DNA of 64,000 nucleotides. It comes from Microlunatus soli. Lineage in GTDB: Bacteria > Actinomycetota > Actinomycetes > Propionibacteriales > Propionibacteriaceae. The notes under the pieces were generated by a model, which did no database searches, was not told the DNA's origin, and saw only the letters and a list, made by a program, of their open reading frames with translations. Of this stretch, positions 27,985 to 35,949 are shown one piece after another. The stretch lies in the NCBI RefSeq assembly GCF_900105385.1, contig NZ_LT629772.1, forward strand, positions 6,200,001 through 6,264,000, written 5' to 3'. The stretch's first letter is position 1. Each line of letters opens with the position of its first letter. Position numbers and translations under genes: made by a program.

Positions 27985-29034
27985 ATGATCAACACCGTCC
28001 GGCAGGCGTGGTGGCGGCGATGGATTCCGGTGGTGGGTCTGATGCTGCTGTCGCCGTTCTGCGCGGAGTATCTGGTCGGCTATCAGGGGGTGATCACCAA
28101 TCCCGTCGGGATGCTGGTCGCCGTGCTGATGGTGCTGCCGCTCTACGGGGCTCCGGCGGTGATCATCCGCGAGATCACCCGCCGGACCAGGCGCGGCTGG
28201 CCGACGATGCTGCTGTTGGCCACGGCCGCAGGACTGATCCAGGCGGGGCTGGTCGACCAGTCCTTGTTCAATCATGACGGCTTCGGGACCGGTGCGATGT
28301 CGACCCTGATCCCGGTGATCGACGTCGACGCCGGACAGCTGCTGACCTTCGTCGTCGGCCACATCATCTGGAGCTTCGGCGCACCGATCGCCGTCGTCGA
28401 GTCATTGGTTCCTCGCCGCGCAGCCCAACCATGGTTGGGATTCCCGGGCCTGGTGGTGATCTCGGTGAGCTACCTGGCAGGGGCACTCTTCTACTACAAC
28501 GAACTGGTCGTCAAGGCCGGATTCGTCGCGCACCCGATGCAACTGATCGGCGTTGCGATCGCGGTGCTGTTCGCGATCGTCGCCGCGTTCCGGATCCGCG
28601 GCCGCTCGGTCCGGCCCGGTCCGATTCTGGACCCGCTGCTGACCGGCGTAGCGGTGGCGATTCTGGCGACCGGATTCGTTCTGCTGGACGACGTCGCGGG
28701 CTGGTTCGGTTTCGTGGCCCGCTGCGCGATCCTGGTCGTCCTCGGTCTCGGGCTGGCCGAGATCGCGAGCAGGCAGGGCTGGGGTCGGGCCCAGGTGCTC
28801 GCCGTTGCAGCGGCGGTGCTGTTGGTCTATGCCGGGGTCGCGTTCCTGGTCAACCCCGAGGGCAGACCCGCGTCGGTGCTGTACACCGCCCGCGGAGTGG
28901 TCGCCGCCGGCATGGTGCTGCTGCTGGCGTTGGCAGGCCGGCGGGTGGCACGCGCCGACGGTCCGGACCCGCAGGCTGCCACTACGCTGGCGTCATGGCA
29001 GAGGCCGACCGACCGATCGAGTTCCGAGCGCTGA
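27985..29034 (+). CDS. Multi-pass membrane protein of unknown function
   Basis: 349 residues with about ten hydrophobic segments. Notable are an acidic loop after the first helix (SPFCAEYLVGYQG), a very basic cytoplasmic loop (REITRRTRRGW) and a polar segment LVDQSLFNHDGFGTGAM. I recognise no family. It is divergent from a TetR gene with an operator-like palindrome between them, so it may be an efflux or resistance protein under that repressor. The 3' end overlaps the serpin promoter and 40 nt of its coding region in another frame. Confidence 0.8.
   Translation: MINTVRQAWWRRWIPVVGLMLLSPFCAEYLVGYQGVITNPVGMLVAVLMVLPLYGAPAVIIREITRRTRRGWPTMLLLATAAGLIQAGLVDQSLFNHDGFGTGAMSTLIPVIDVDAGQLLTFVVGHIIWSFGAPIAVVESLVPRRAAQPWLGFPGLVVISVSYLAGALFYYNELVVKAGFVAHPMQLIGVAIAVLFAIVAAFRIRGRSVRPGPILDPLLTGVAVAILATGFVLLDDVAGWFGFVARCAILVVLGLGLAEIASRQGWGRAQVLAVAAAVLLVYAGVAFLVNPEGRPASVLYTARGVVAAGMVLLLALAGRRVARADGPDPQAATTLASWQRPTDRSSSER
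28983..28988 (+). promoter_or_regulatory. Probable -10 of the serpin gene (leaderless), inside the upstream CDS
   Basis: TACGCT lies 6 nt before ATG 28995, within the last codons of the membrane-protein gene. Confidence 0.4.
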
Positions 29035-30137
29035 CCGATTTCAGTGCCGCACTGCATCGCGCCGTCGGCGACTCCGCCGACAACGTGCTGACCTCGCCCT
29101 ATTCGGTCGCCGCCGCGCTGACGATGGCGCTGTGCGGTGCCCGGGGCCGTACGGCCGACGAACTGTGCACCCTGCTCGGCGTGCCCGACCCGGACGCCGC
29201 GGTAGCACTGCTGGGAGCGGCGGAGCGGCAACTCGCCCCGGCGGACTCGGCGCGCAATCCGATCGTCGCGCTGGCCAACGCCCTGTGGGTCCAGGACGGG
29301 TTCATGATCGACAAGGACTACCTGCGAACGCTGGCCGACGACATGAGTGCCGAGCCACGGCAGGCGGACTTCGGTGCCGATCCGACGGGGTCCGCGGCTG
29401 CGATCAACAGCTGGGTCGGCGAGCGGACCCGCGGCAAGATCACCGAACTGCTCGACGCCTCGATGCTGGACGAGCTGACCCGGCTGGTGTTGGTCAACGC
29501 CGCCTACTTCAAGGGCAACTGGCGGCAGCCGTTCCTCGGGCAGACCCGGCCGGAGCCGTTCACCCGGTCCGACGGCGTCGTCGTCGAGGCGCCGATGATG
29601 CATCAGCGATTCGACCCGGTCGGCTATCGCCGGACTGAAGACTGGCAGGCGATCCGACTGCCGTTCACCGGCGGGATGGCGATGGCGCTGCTGCTGCCCG
29701 AGCCGGACCGTACGCTGCCACGGCTCGTCAGATCGATGGACGGCGAGCTGCTGGCCGGATTGCTCGACGGATTCGACAACGAGCCGGTCGAACTCACCCT
29801 GCCCCGGTGGCGGTTCCGGACCCGACGAGAGCTGACCCCGACCTTGCAGGGACTCGGTGTGACGGCCGCCTTCGACCAGGGCGCGGCCGACTTCGGCGGC
29901 ATCGCCGACGGGCCACTGGTGATCAGCGACGTGATCCACGAGGCGTTCGTCGCGGTCGACGAACAAGGTGCGGAAGCGGCGGCGGCCACCGGCGTCGCCG
30001 TCGCGGCTCGGGCCGCCGTCATCCCCCGGGAGGCGCGGACGGTGATCTTCGACCGGCCGTTCCTGTTCGTGATCTTCGAGACGGCCCGCCGGATCCCGCT
30101 GTTCATCGGCCAGCTGCAGGACCCGACCGTGCAGTGA
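28995..30137 (+). CDS. Serpin (serine protease inhibitor)
   Basis: 380 residues, full serpin length. Core features include NVLTSPYSVAAALTMALCGARG, LVLVNAAYFKGNWRQPF and the C-terminal DRPFLFVIFETARRIPLFIGQL. The reactive loop has an inhibitory hinge (DEQGAEAAAATG). Counting 14 residues from the P15 Gly puts P1 at Arg339 and P1' at Ala340, which predicts a trypsin-like target. No signal peptide is seen, so it should act inside the cell, unlike many secreted serpins. Target protease unknown. Confidence 0.93.
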   Translation: MAEADRPIEFRALTDFSAALHRAVGDSADNVLTSPYSVAAALTMALCGARGRTADELCTLLGVPDPDAAVALLGAAERQLAPADSARNPIVALANALWVQDGFMIDKDYLRTLADDMSAEPRQADFGADPTGSAAAINSWVGERTRGKITELLDASMLDELTRLVLVNAAYFKGNWRQPFLGQTRPEPFTRSDGVVVEAPMMHQRFDPVGYRRTEDWQAIRLPFTGGMAMALLLPEPDRTLPRLVRSMDGELLAGLLDGFDNEPVELTLPRWRFRTRRELTPTLQGLGVTAAFDQGAADFGGIADGPLVISDVIHEAFVAVDEQGAEAAAATGVAVAARAAVIPREARTVIFDRPFLFVIFETARRIPLFIGQLQDPTVQ

Positions 30138-30145
30138 CCTGGCGG

Positions 30146-31414
30146 CTAGCCGGTCGCCGCCGGCCGGCGGCCACCACTGCGGGCATAGCTGCCGGCGCCG
30201 ACCGCGCCGACGATGAAGATCGCCGCACAGAGCGCGATCGCCGGCGGCGTGCCGATCAACGTACCCAGGCCGCTCAGGGTGATGCCGCCTGCGGTCCGCA
30301 ATCCACTGCCGAACATCCCGAAGACACCGAACACCCGGCCGCGATCGCCCGGCGGGGCCTCCAATTGGACGATGCTCTGACTGATCGACATCGACGCCAT
30401 GTTGGCCACTCCGCCGATCACCAACATGATCAACGCCAACGGGTAGAAGTGCGTGGTGGCGAACACCAGGGTGGTCGCACCGAAGGCGGCGCTGCCGATC
30501 ACCGCCCAGGTCAGGTTGGGCTTGATCGCGCCGGTCACCTCGAGCAGGAAGCCGCCGATCACCCCGCCGGCACCGTTGGCGAACAGCAGCACCCCGTACG
30601 CCGTCCCGGCCGTCCCGGCGCCGAGGATCCCGGCGAAGATCGGCATCGCAGCATTCAGTGAACCGCCGATCGTGATCGCCGCCAGTCCGGCCAGGATGAT
30701 CATGCTCACCAACAACCGGTTGGCACGCACATCACGCAGCACCCGGACCGAGTCCAGCAGGGTGATCTTGGGCCGATCGACGCCACCGTCCCGGGTATGA
30801 CCGGTGTACGGGATCCTGATCATCAACAGCGTCATCGGCAGGTAGAAGACGACGTTGGCCAGGATGCCCCAGGCCGGCCCGAGCCCGAGTAGCAACGCAG
30901 AGCCGACCGCCGGGCCGAAGAGCACGCCGAGGCTGCGGAAGGTCGCATTCAGCCGGACTGCGCTGGGCAGGTCCTTGCGTTCGACGAAGTCGTGCAACAT
31001 CAACTGCTCGGCCGGCCCCCACATGGCTCCGGCCATCCCGTGCAGCACCAACAGGATGCAGGCCTGCCACATCTGCAGCGAGTCTGTCAGGAACAGCACG
31101 CCCCACATGATCGAGACGAACATGAACAGACCCTGGGAGATCTGGATCAGCTTGCGACAGTCGTACTTCTCCGCCAGGGTGCCGAACCAGACCGAGAAGA
31201 GCAGGAACGGCAACCAGTGGCTGATCACCTGGAAGCCGACGAGAGCGGCCGAATGGAACTCCTGCCACAGCACCCAGTAGGTGATCACGTGTTCGTTGTT
31301 GTCGCCCATCATCGACAACCCGGCGGTGAAGAGATACGGCCGGGAATGCTTGTTCCGGAGGGCGACGAAGCGGCGCGGGCGGGCGCTGGCAGGTGCATCG
31401 GTCATGGCAGCCAT
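30146..31414 (-). CDS. MFS transporter
   Basis: About 422 residues, ~12 helices, with the MFS loop YDCRKLIQISQG after helix 2 and the helix 8-9 loop QLEAPPGDRGRVFGVFGMFG. It resembles multidrug or siderophore exporters of the EntS-like group. Start ATG 31414 keeps the start outside the operator; longer readings to 31438 run into it. It is divergent from a TetR gene across a 21-bp near-perfect palindrome, a classic repressor-exporter pair. It runs tail to tail with the serpin, 8 bp apart. Confidence 0.86.
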   Translation of the reverse strand: MAAMTDAPASARPRRFVALRNKHSRPYLFTAGLSMMGDNNEHVITYWVLWQEFHSAALVGFQVISHWLPFLLFSVWFGTLAEKYDCRKLIQISQGLFMFVSIMWGVLFLTDSLQMWQACILLVLHGMAGAMWGPAEQLMLHDFVERKDLPSAVRLNATFRSLGVLFGPAVGSALLLGLGPAWGILANVVFYLPMTLLMIRIPYTGHTRDGGVDRPKITLLDSVRVLRDVRANRLLVSMIILAGLAAITIGGSLNAAMPIFAGILGAGTAGTAYGVLLFANGAGGVIGGFLLEVTGAIKPNLTWAVIGSAAFGATTLVFATTHFYPLALIMLVIGGVANMASMSISQSIVQLEAPPGDRGRVFGVFGMFGSGLRTAGGITLSGLGTLIGTPPAIALCAAIFIVGAVGAGSYARSGGRRPAATG

Positions 31415-31428
31415 CAACCTAGCATTAA

Positions 31429-31449
31429 AACGAGACACTGTGACTCGTT
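31429..31449. promoter_or_regulatory. TetR operator between MFS and TetR genes
   Basis: Arms AACGAGACAC and GTGACTCGTT around a central T match at 9 of 10 positions. The site lies between the two divergent starts and touches the -10 (TATTAT, 31449-31454) of the TetR gene. Confidence 0.7.
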
Positions 31450-31461
31450 ATTATGTGTGAC

Positions 31462-32052
31462 ATGAGTGACGGCAGATCAGCCGAACGGATCGGCCGACCC
31501 CGCAGTGAGCGCGCCCGGGTCGCCGTCTTGCAGGCCGTCGACGACATGCTGGTCGAGCAGGGCTATGCGGCGCTGACCATGAAGGGCATCGCCGAACGCG
31601 CCGGGGTCGGCCGGCAGACCGTCTACCGGTGGTGGAACAACAAGGCGGAGATCCTGATGGAGGCCTCGCTGCATGACGCCGAGGACGAACTGATCGCACC
31701 GCCGCGGGGTAGTTCGGCGGCCGAGTTGGTCAGCTTCCTCGAGTTGGTCGAACGCTTCCTCACCGTTTCACCCGCCGGCCTGGCCTATCGGTCGTTGTTG
31801 GGCGAGGCGCAGAACGACCCCGAGGTGGCCCGACTGGTCGGCGAACGGGATCCGCTGGGGGAGAGTGCCGCCGTTGTCCTCGACCGCCTCCGGGACAGCC
31901 TGCCCGGCGTCCCGGACGGCCGAACGGCGGCCGCCGAGTTGGTCGGCCCGGTGCTCTACCGAGTGCTGGTCCAACCCGGCGCCCCGGCCACCGGGCTGAT
32001 CGCACGGCACGTCGAGCACCTGCTCGGCATCTGGTCCGGACCGGAATCGTGA
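31462..32052 (+). CDS. TetR family transcriptional regulator
   Basis: 196 residues. HTH region LVEQGYAALTMKGIAERAGVGRQTVYRWWNNKAEIL is a clear TetR signature; the C-terminal domain is TetR_C type. Start ATG 31462 is chosen because TATTAT ends 7 nt upstream, and the alternative ATG 31453 overlaps that hexamer. It presumably represses itself and the divergent MFS gene through the palindrome between them. Confidence 0.9.
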   Translation: MSDGRSAERIGRPRSERARVAVLQAVDDMLVEQGYAALTMKGIAERAGVGRQTVYRWWNNKAEILMEASLHDAEDELIAPPRGSSAAELVSFLELVERFLTVSPAGLAYRSLLGEAQNDPEVARLVGERDPLGESAAVVLDRLRDSLPGVPDGRTAAAELVGPVLYRVLVQPGAPATGLIARHVEHLLGIWSGPES

Positions 32053-32061
32053 GGCCAGCAA

Positions 32062-32147
32062 GGGCCCTGAGCTTGTCGAAGGACCGTGATCTTGCGTTGG
32101 CTGAGACAGATGCTTCGACAGGCTCAGGGTCCTCGACAGGCTCAGGG
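32062..32147. repeat. Cluster of three CCTGAGC-TGTCGA-AGG repeats
   Basis: One copy reads forward (GGGCCCTGAGCTTGTCGAAG, 32062-32081). Two read in reverse (GCTTCGACAGGCTCAGGG, 32112-32129, and CCTCGACAGGCTCAGGG, 32131-32147). Forward and reverse copies can pair as a long hairpin and may terminate the convergent TetR and AKR transcripts. Confidence 0.7.
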
Positions 32148-32153
32148 GGCTGA

Positions 32154-33080
32154 TCAGGGGAGGGTGTGACCGGCGGCGGTGAAGAGCCGGTACCACTCCT
32201 CGCGGGTCAGCGGGACCTCGGAGCCGGCGGCGGACTCGCGGACCCGTTCGGGCTTGGTGGTGCCGAGCACGACCTGGATGTCGGCCGGGTGCCGGGTGAT
32301 CCAGGCGACCGCGATCCCGGTCGGGGTGACGTCGTACTTGGTCGCCAGCTCGTCCAGGCAGGTGTTGAGCTCGGCGTAGTGCTCCCGGTCACCGAGGAAG
32401 ACGCCGTCGAAGAAGCCCTTCTGGAACGGCGACCAGGCCTGCAGCGTGATGTCGTTCAGCCGGCTGTAGTCCAGCAGTCCGTTGTCCCGGGAGACCGACT
32501 GCTCCAGGCCGGCCATGTTGGCCGCGATGCCGGCGGCGAACAGCGGCGCGTGGGTGATGCTGAGTTGCACCTGGTTGAACGCCAACGGCTGCCGGACCGA
32601 TCGCTTCAACAGTTCGATCTGACCCGGAGTGTGGTTGGAGACGCCGAAATGCCGGACCTTTCCATCATCGGCCAGCTTCTGGAACGCCGAGGCCACCTCG
32701 TCGGGTTCGACCAGGCTGTCCGGCCGGTGCAGCAGCAGGACATCGAGGTAGTCGGTCCGCAGCGCGGTCAGCGACTCTTCCACGGAGGACAGGATGTGCT
32801 CGGCGGAGAAGTCGAAGAAGCCCGATCGGATGCCGACCTTGGACTGGATGACGACCTGCCCGCGGTCGGCGGAGGAGAAGCTGATCGCCTCACCGAACCG
32901 ACGCTCGCAGGCATGATCGCCGCCGTAGATGTCGGCATGATCGAAGAAGTTGATGCCGGTGTCGCGGGCGGCCCCGACGAGCTCGCGGATCTCGTCGTCG
33001 GACATGGACGGGATTCGCATCAGGCCGAGGACGACGTTGGACGCATCAAGGGAGGTGTGTGCGGGATGGAGGATCTTCAC
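32154..33080 (-). CDS. Aldo/keto reductase (YdhF-like)
   Basis: 308 residues from GTG 33080. The AKR catalytic tetrad is visible: DHADIYGG (Asp, Tyr), VVIQSKVGI (Lys) and VLLLHRPD (His). The NADP-binding C-terminal part has VLGTTKPERVRESAAG. Similar to the YdhF/AKR11 type that acts on broad carbonyl substrates. A longer reading to 33452 exists, but its extra N-terminus is low-quality sequence. It is divergent from the IclR gene, which may control it. Confidence 0.88.
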   Translation of the reverse strand: MKILHPAHTSLDASNVVLGLMRIPSMSDDEIRELVGAARDTGINFFDHADIYGGDHACERRFGEAISFSSADRGQVVIQSKVGIRSGFFDFSAEHILSSVEESLTALRTDYLDVLLLHRPDSLVEPDEVASAFQKLADDGKVRHFGVSNHTPGQIELLKRSVRQPLAFNQVQLSITHAPLFAAGIAANMAGLEQSVSRDNGLLDYSRLNDITLQAWSPFQKGFFDGVFLGDREHYAELNTCLDELATKYDVTPTGIAVAWITRHPADIQVVLGTTKPERVRESAAGSEVPLTREEWYRLFTAAGHTLP

Positions 33081-33226
33081 GTGATCATCATCCACCCAGC
33101 GGTTGGCGTTCTGCACAGCGGATCCGGCGACAGCCGGACGCCGACGGCAGCCAGTAGGCTGCCCAGGCGACTCAGGAAACGACGACCCAAGAACGGGCCC
33201 GAACGAGGGCGAGGCAGGAGCACGGC

Positions 33227-34000
33227 ATGGCGGAAGCATCGGGGTCCGGGCAGCCGGAGGCCAAGAATGCCGTCGCCAAGGCGATTGTCGTCCTGCAGGC
33301 GTTGCGGCGGATCGCAGACGGGGCCAGCGCCCGGCAGCTGAGTACGCAGATCGGCCTGCCGCGAAGTACCGTCCAACGCTTGCTGAGTACGTTGGCCGAG
33401 TCCGGAATGGTGATCCAGGACGCTGCCACCCAGACCTATCGGATCGGGCCACAGGCGTTGTTGATCGGCCTGGGCTATCGACGCGGATTGGATCTGGTGT
33501 CGCTGGCTCGGCCGCAACTGCTGCGAGCTCGCGATCAGCTGGGGGAGACCGTCGGGCTGTCGGTCCGGGTCGGCGATTCCCGGGTGTTCATCGACGAGGC
33601 GCAGAGTCTGCAGCCGCTCCGGTTCGCCTCCGAACTCGGGCGGCAGTATCCGCTCTGGTCCGGGGCCAGCGGCCGGATCCTGCTGCTCGGGCTGACCTCC
33701 GACGAGCTGTCCGAGGTGCTCGCCGACGAGTCGTACCGGGCGGCCGTGTTCCGAGCGGTCGACGTCGATGATCGGTCGGAACTTCTGCAGGCCGCCCGCC
33801 GGGACGGCTACGCGGTCGCCCGGAACGAGACCATCGAGAACGTCAGCTCCGTCGCCGTACCGATCCTGGACCCGGCCGGCCGGGTCGCCGCAGCGCTGTC
33901 GGTGAGTGGGCCGACGCCGAGACTGGACGACGAGCGGATCGAACGGGCGCGCGCCGTACTCACGGCGGCAGCGACCGAGATCTCCCGGGGGTTGGGATGA
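33227..34000 (+). CDS. IclR family transcriptional regulator
   Basis: 257 residues. N-terminal winged HTH: KAIVVLQALRRIADGASARQLSTQIGLPRSTVQRLLSTLAESGMV. C-terminal IclR effector domain: YPLWSGASGRILLLGL...GYAVARNETIENVSSVAVPILD. The ATG follows GCAGGAG. IclR proteins usually control a neighbouring catabolic gene; the divergent aldo/keto reductase (146 bp away) is the obvious candidate. Confidence 0.9.
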   Translation: MAEASGSGQPEAKNAVAKAIVVLQALRRIADGASARQLSTQIGLPRSTVQRLLSTLAESGMVIQDAATQTYRIGPQALLIGLGYRRGLDLVSLARPQLLRARDQLGETVGLSVRVGDSRVFIDEAQSLQPLRFASELGRQYPLWSGASGRILLLGLTSDELSEVLADESYRAAVFRAVDVDDRSELLQAARRDGYAVARNETIENVSSVAVPILDPAGRVAAALSVSGPTPRLDDERIERARAVLTAAATEISRGLG

Positions 34001-34034
34001 GCCCCGGGCGGGCTCCGGTGTGCCGATCCGCCGG

Positions 34035-34607
34035 TCACAACCTGTCGAGTTGATGACGAACCGCGGCCGTGCTGCGGCTTGTGTCGCCGGTGGCCAACAG
34101 GTCGAGCAGTGCGCCACGCAGGACCGCCAACACGGCGCTGCGTTCGGCGGCTCCTGCGGTGCTGTGCCGGTGTTCCTCGCTCTGCCGGGCCGCCAGGATG
34201 TCCAACCAGTCGGTCACCGTCTCGGCCGCGAAGCCGCCCCAGGGGCCGTCCGGCTCGATCAGTGATCGTGCATAGGCCTCGGTCCACAGCCGCAGCAACG
34301 GACGATGGTCATCGTCGGCAAGCCAGTCCCAGATCGCTTCGGCGGTGGGGCCGATCCCGGCCGATCGGTCAGCGAGCCGGTCGATCCGCTCGAGCAACTC
34401 CCGTTCGTCGGCTCGCGCCCGGGCCAGTAACGCGCGGACCAACCCGTCCTTGTTGCCGAACAGGAACATCAGTACGCGTGGGCTCGATCCGATCGCCGTT
34501 GCCAGTGGACGCAGCGACAGATCCGCCAGTCCGTGCCGAAGCGTGTAGCGATAGGCGGCGTCGAGCAGCTCGCTCTGCCGGGCCGAGGGTGCAGGAGCCG
34601 AAGACAT
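34035..34607 (-). CDS. TetR family transcriptional regulator
   Basis: 190 residues from ATG 34607. N-terminal HTH ARQSELLDAAYRYTLRHGLADLSLRPLATAIGSSPRVLMFLFGNKDGLVRALL is TetR-like with an unusual recognition helix (SSPRVLMFLFG). TACTCT lies 6 nt before the ATG, indicating leaderless transcription and fixing the start. A 28-bp operator-like palindrome sits directly behind, shared with the divergent GNAT gene. Confidence 0.85.
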   Translation of the reverse strand: MSSAPAPSARQSELLDAAYRYTLRHGLADLSLRPLATAIGSSPRVLMFLFGNKDGLVRALLARARADERELLERIDRLADRSAGIGPTAEAIWDWLADDDHRPLLRLWTEAYARSLIEPDGPWGGFAAETVTDWLDILAARQSEEHRHSTAGAAERSAVLAVLRGALLDLLATGDTSRSTAAVRHQLDRL

Positions 34608-34619
34608 CCCGCCAGAGTA

Positions 34620-34647
34620 GGCTACTGAAACAGTTGTGTCAGTAGCC
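34620..34647. promoter_or_regulatory. TetR operator between TetR and GNAT genes
   Basis: Arms GGCTACTGAAACA and TGTGTCAGTAGCC, 13 bp each with one mismatch pair, around GT. It abuts the -10 of the TetR gene (34614-34619, minus strand). Confidence 0.7.
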
Positions 34648-34682
34648 CCGGCGTGGACGACGCCCGGAACGAGGGATGACTC

Positions 34683-35189
34683 ATGACGCTGCAAGATGCC
34701 GGACGCACGGTGCGGATCCGACCAGCCGATCAGCCGGGTGATCTCGGCTGGGTGGTGATGGCCCACGGCGAGGCCTACCACCGCCAGTTCGACTGGAACG
34801 CCGACTTCGAAGCCCTGGTGGCGCGGGTGGTTGCCGATTTCGCTGCCGATCATGATCCGGATCGAGAGGCCGGCTGGATCGCCGAACTCGACGGTCGGCG
34901 GGTCGGATCGATCTTCCTGGTCGGTTCGGACGATCCGATGGTGGCAAAGCTCCGGATTCTGCTGGTCACGCCGGACGCCCGCGGGCATCGGATCGGGACG
35001 CTCCTGGTCCGGACCTGCCTGCAGTTCGCCCGTCGGGCCGGCTACCGGTCGGTGACACTCTGGACCAACAGTGTGTTGACCGCGGCGCGACGGATCTACC
35101 AAGGATTCGGCTTCGAGCTCCGCCAGGAGGACCGCCATCACAGCTTCGGTCACGACCTGGTCGGACAACACTGGGACCTGGTGCTCTGA
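34683..35189 (+). CDS. GNAT family N-acetyltransferase
   Basis: 168 residues. GNAT core: AKLRILLVTPDARGHRIGTLLVRTCLQFAR is the acetyl-CoA site, and YRSVTLWTNSVLTAARRIYQGFGFEL the C-terminal half. The pattern resembles acetyltransferase domains found fused to MarR regulators. The ATG follows GAGGGATG. Probably repressed by the divergent TetR through the palindrome 36 bp upstream. Substrate unknown; an antibiotic or toxic amine is plausible given that control. Confidence 0.85.
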   Translation: MTLQDAGRTVRIRPADQPGDLGWVVMAHGEAYHRQFDWNADFEALVARVVADFAADHDPDREAGWIAELDGRRVGSIFLVGSDDPMVAKLRILLVTPDARGHRIGTLLVRTCLQFARRAGYRSVTLWTNSVLTAARRIYQGFGFELRQEDRHHSFGHDLVGQHWDLVL

Positions 35190-35241
35190 TTCCTCGCCGC
35201 GTCCTGCGACCGCTGCCCTGGGGCCGCCATCGCCGGCGTCG

Positions 35242-35865
35242 TCAGCCGGCCCGGCGACGGGTCAGTCCGGCGGACGGTAGTTCGCCATGGTCGGCCGATG
35301 CGCGGAAGGCGTCGATGGCGAGCGCGGCGAACCGTCGAGCCGTCGACTCCCGATCCTGCCGCGGCGTCGCCGACAGCGCCCGGCCGGTCAGCAGCACGAC
35401 CAGCAGATCCTCGATCACGAAGTCCCGGCGTAGCCCGCCGGAACGTTGCGCCCGCTCGGCCAACTCGGCTAGTTGCCCGAGCAGCAAGCGGCGGTGAGCG
35501 GCCAACCCGTCGACCTCGGGGTCGGCCGCCAGGAACGCGTCCACGAAGCCCTGATTACGGGCGTTCAGCACGGTGATGCGCTCGATGATGGAACAGAACC
35601 CGCGCCACGGATCGAGATCGTCGCAGCCCTCCTCGACGATTCCGCGGCAGGCCCGCATCTCGTCGGCGAAGGCCTCGTCGACCAGCTGCTGCTTGGCCGG
35701 GAACCGGCGATACAGCGTCGCGGGCCCGACCCCGGCGCGGCGGGCGATGGCGCGCATGGTCACGTCGATGCCGCGCTCGGCGAACAACTCCCGTGCCGCC
35801 TCGACCACGCGATCGCGGTTCTCCCGGGCATCGACGCGCAGCTTCTGAGTCACCTGGTCGGTCAT
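35242..35865 (-). CDS. TetR family transcriptional regulator
   Basis: 207 residues. HTH: VVEAARELFAERGIDVTMRAIARRAGVGPATLYRRFPAKQQLVDEAF; the C-terminal domain matches the SbtR-like TetR group (GFVDAFLAADPEV...LLLGQLAELAERAQRSGGLRRDF). The ATG follows a GAGAGACG ribosome site. Divergent from a quinone oxidoreductase gene across a perfect palindrome, so it very likely represses that gene and itself. Confidence 0.9.
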   Translation of the reverse strand: MTDQVTQKLRVDARENRDRVVEAARELFAERGIDVTMRAIARRAGVGPATLYRRFPAKQQLVDEAFADEMRACRGIVEEGCDDLDPWRGFCSIIERITVLNARNQGFVDAFLAADPEVDGLAAHRRLLLGQLAELAERAQRSGGLRRDFVIEDLLVVLLTGRALSATPRQDRESTARRFAALAIDAFRASADHGELPSAGLTRRRAG

Positions 35866-35883
35866 CGTCTCTCACTTCGCAGA

Positions 35884-35903
35884 AACGGACGGGGGCGTCC
35901 GTT
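35884..35903. promoter_or_regulatory. TetR operator upstream of the quinone oxidoreductase
   Basis: AACGGACG-GGGG-CGTCCGTT, a perfect 8-bp-arm palindrome with 4-bp spacer between the divergent starts. Confidence 0.75.
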
Positions 35904-35949
35904 ACGTTCACCAGCGTACCCGCCGATCGGCGGCGGGTCGGAGGACGAA

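Noticed and set aside
31453-31461. ATG 31453 as start of the TetR gene
   Set aside because: It lies inside the TATTAT hexamer; ATG 31462 has the spacing of a leaderless start.
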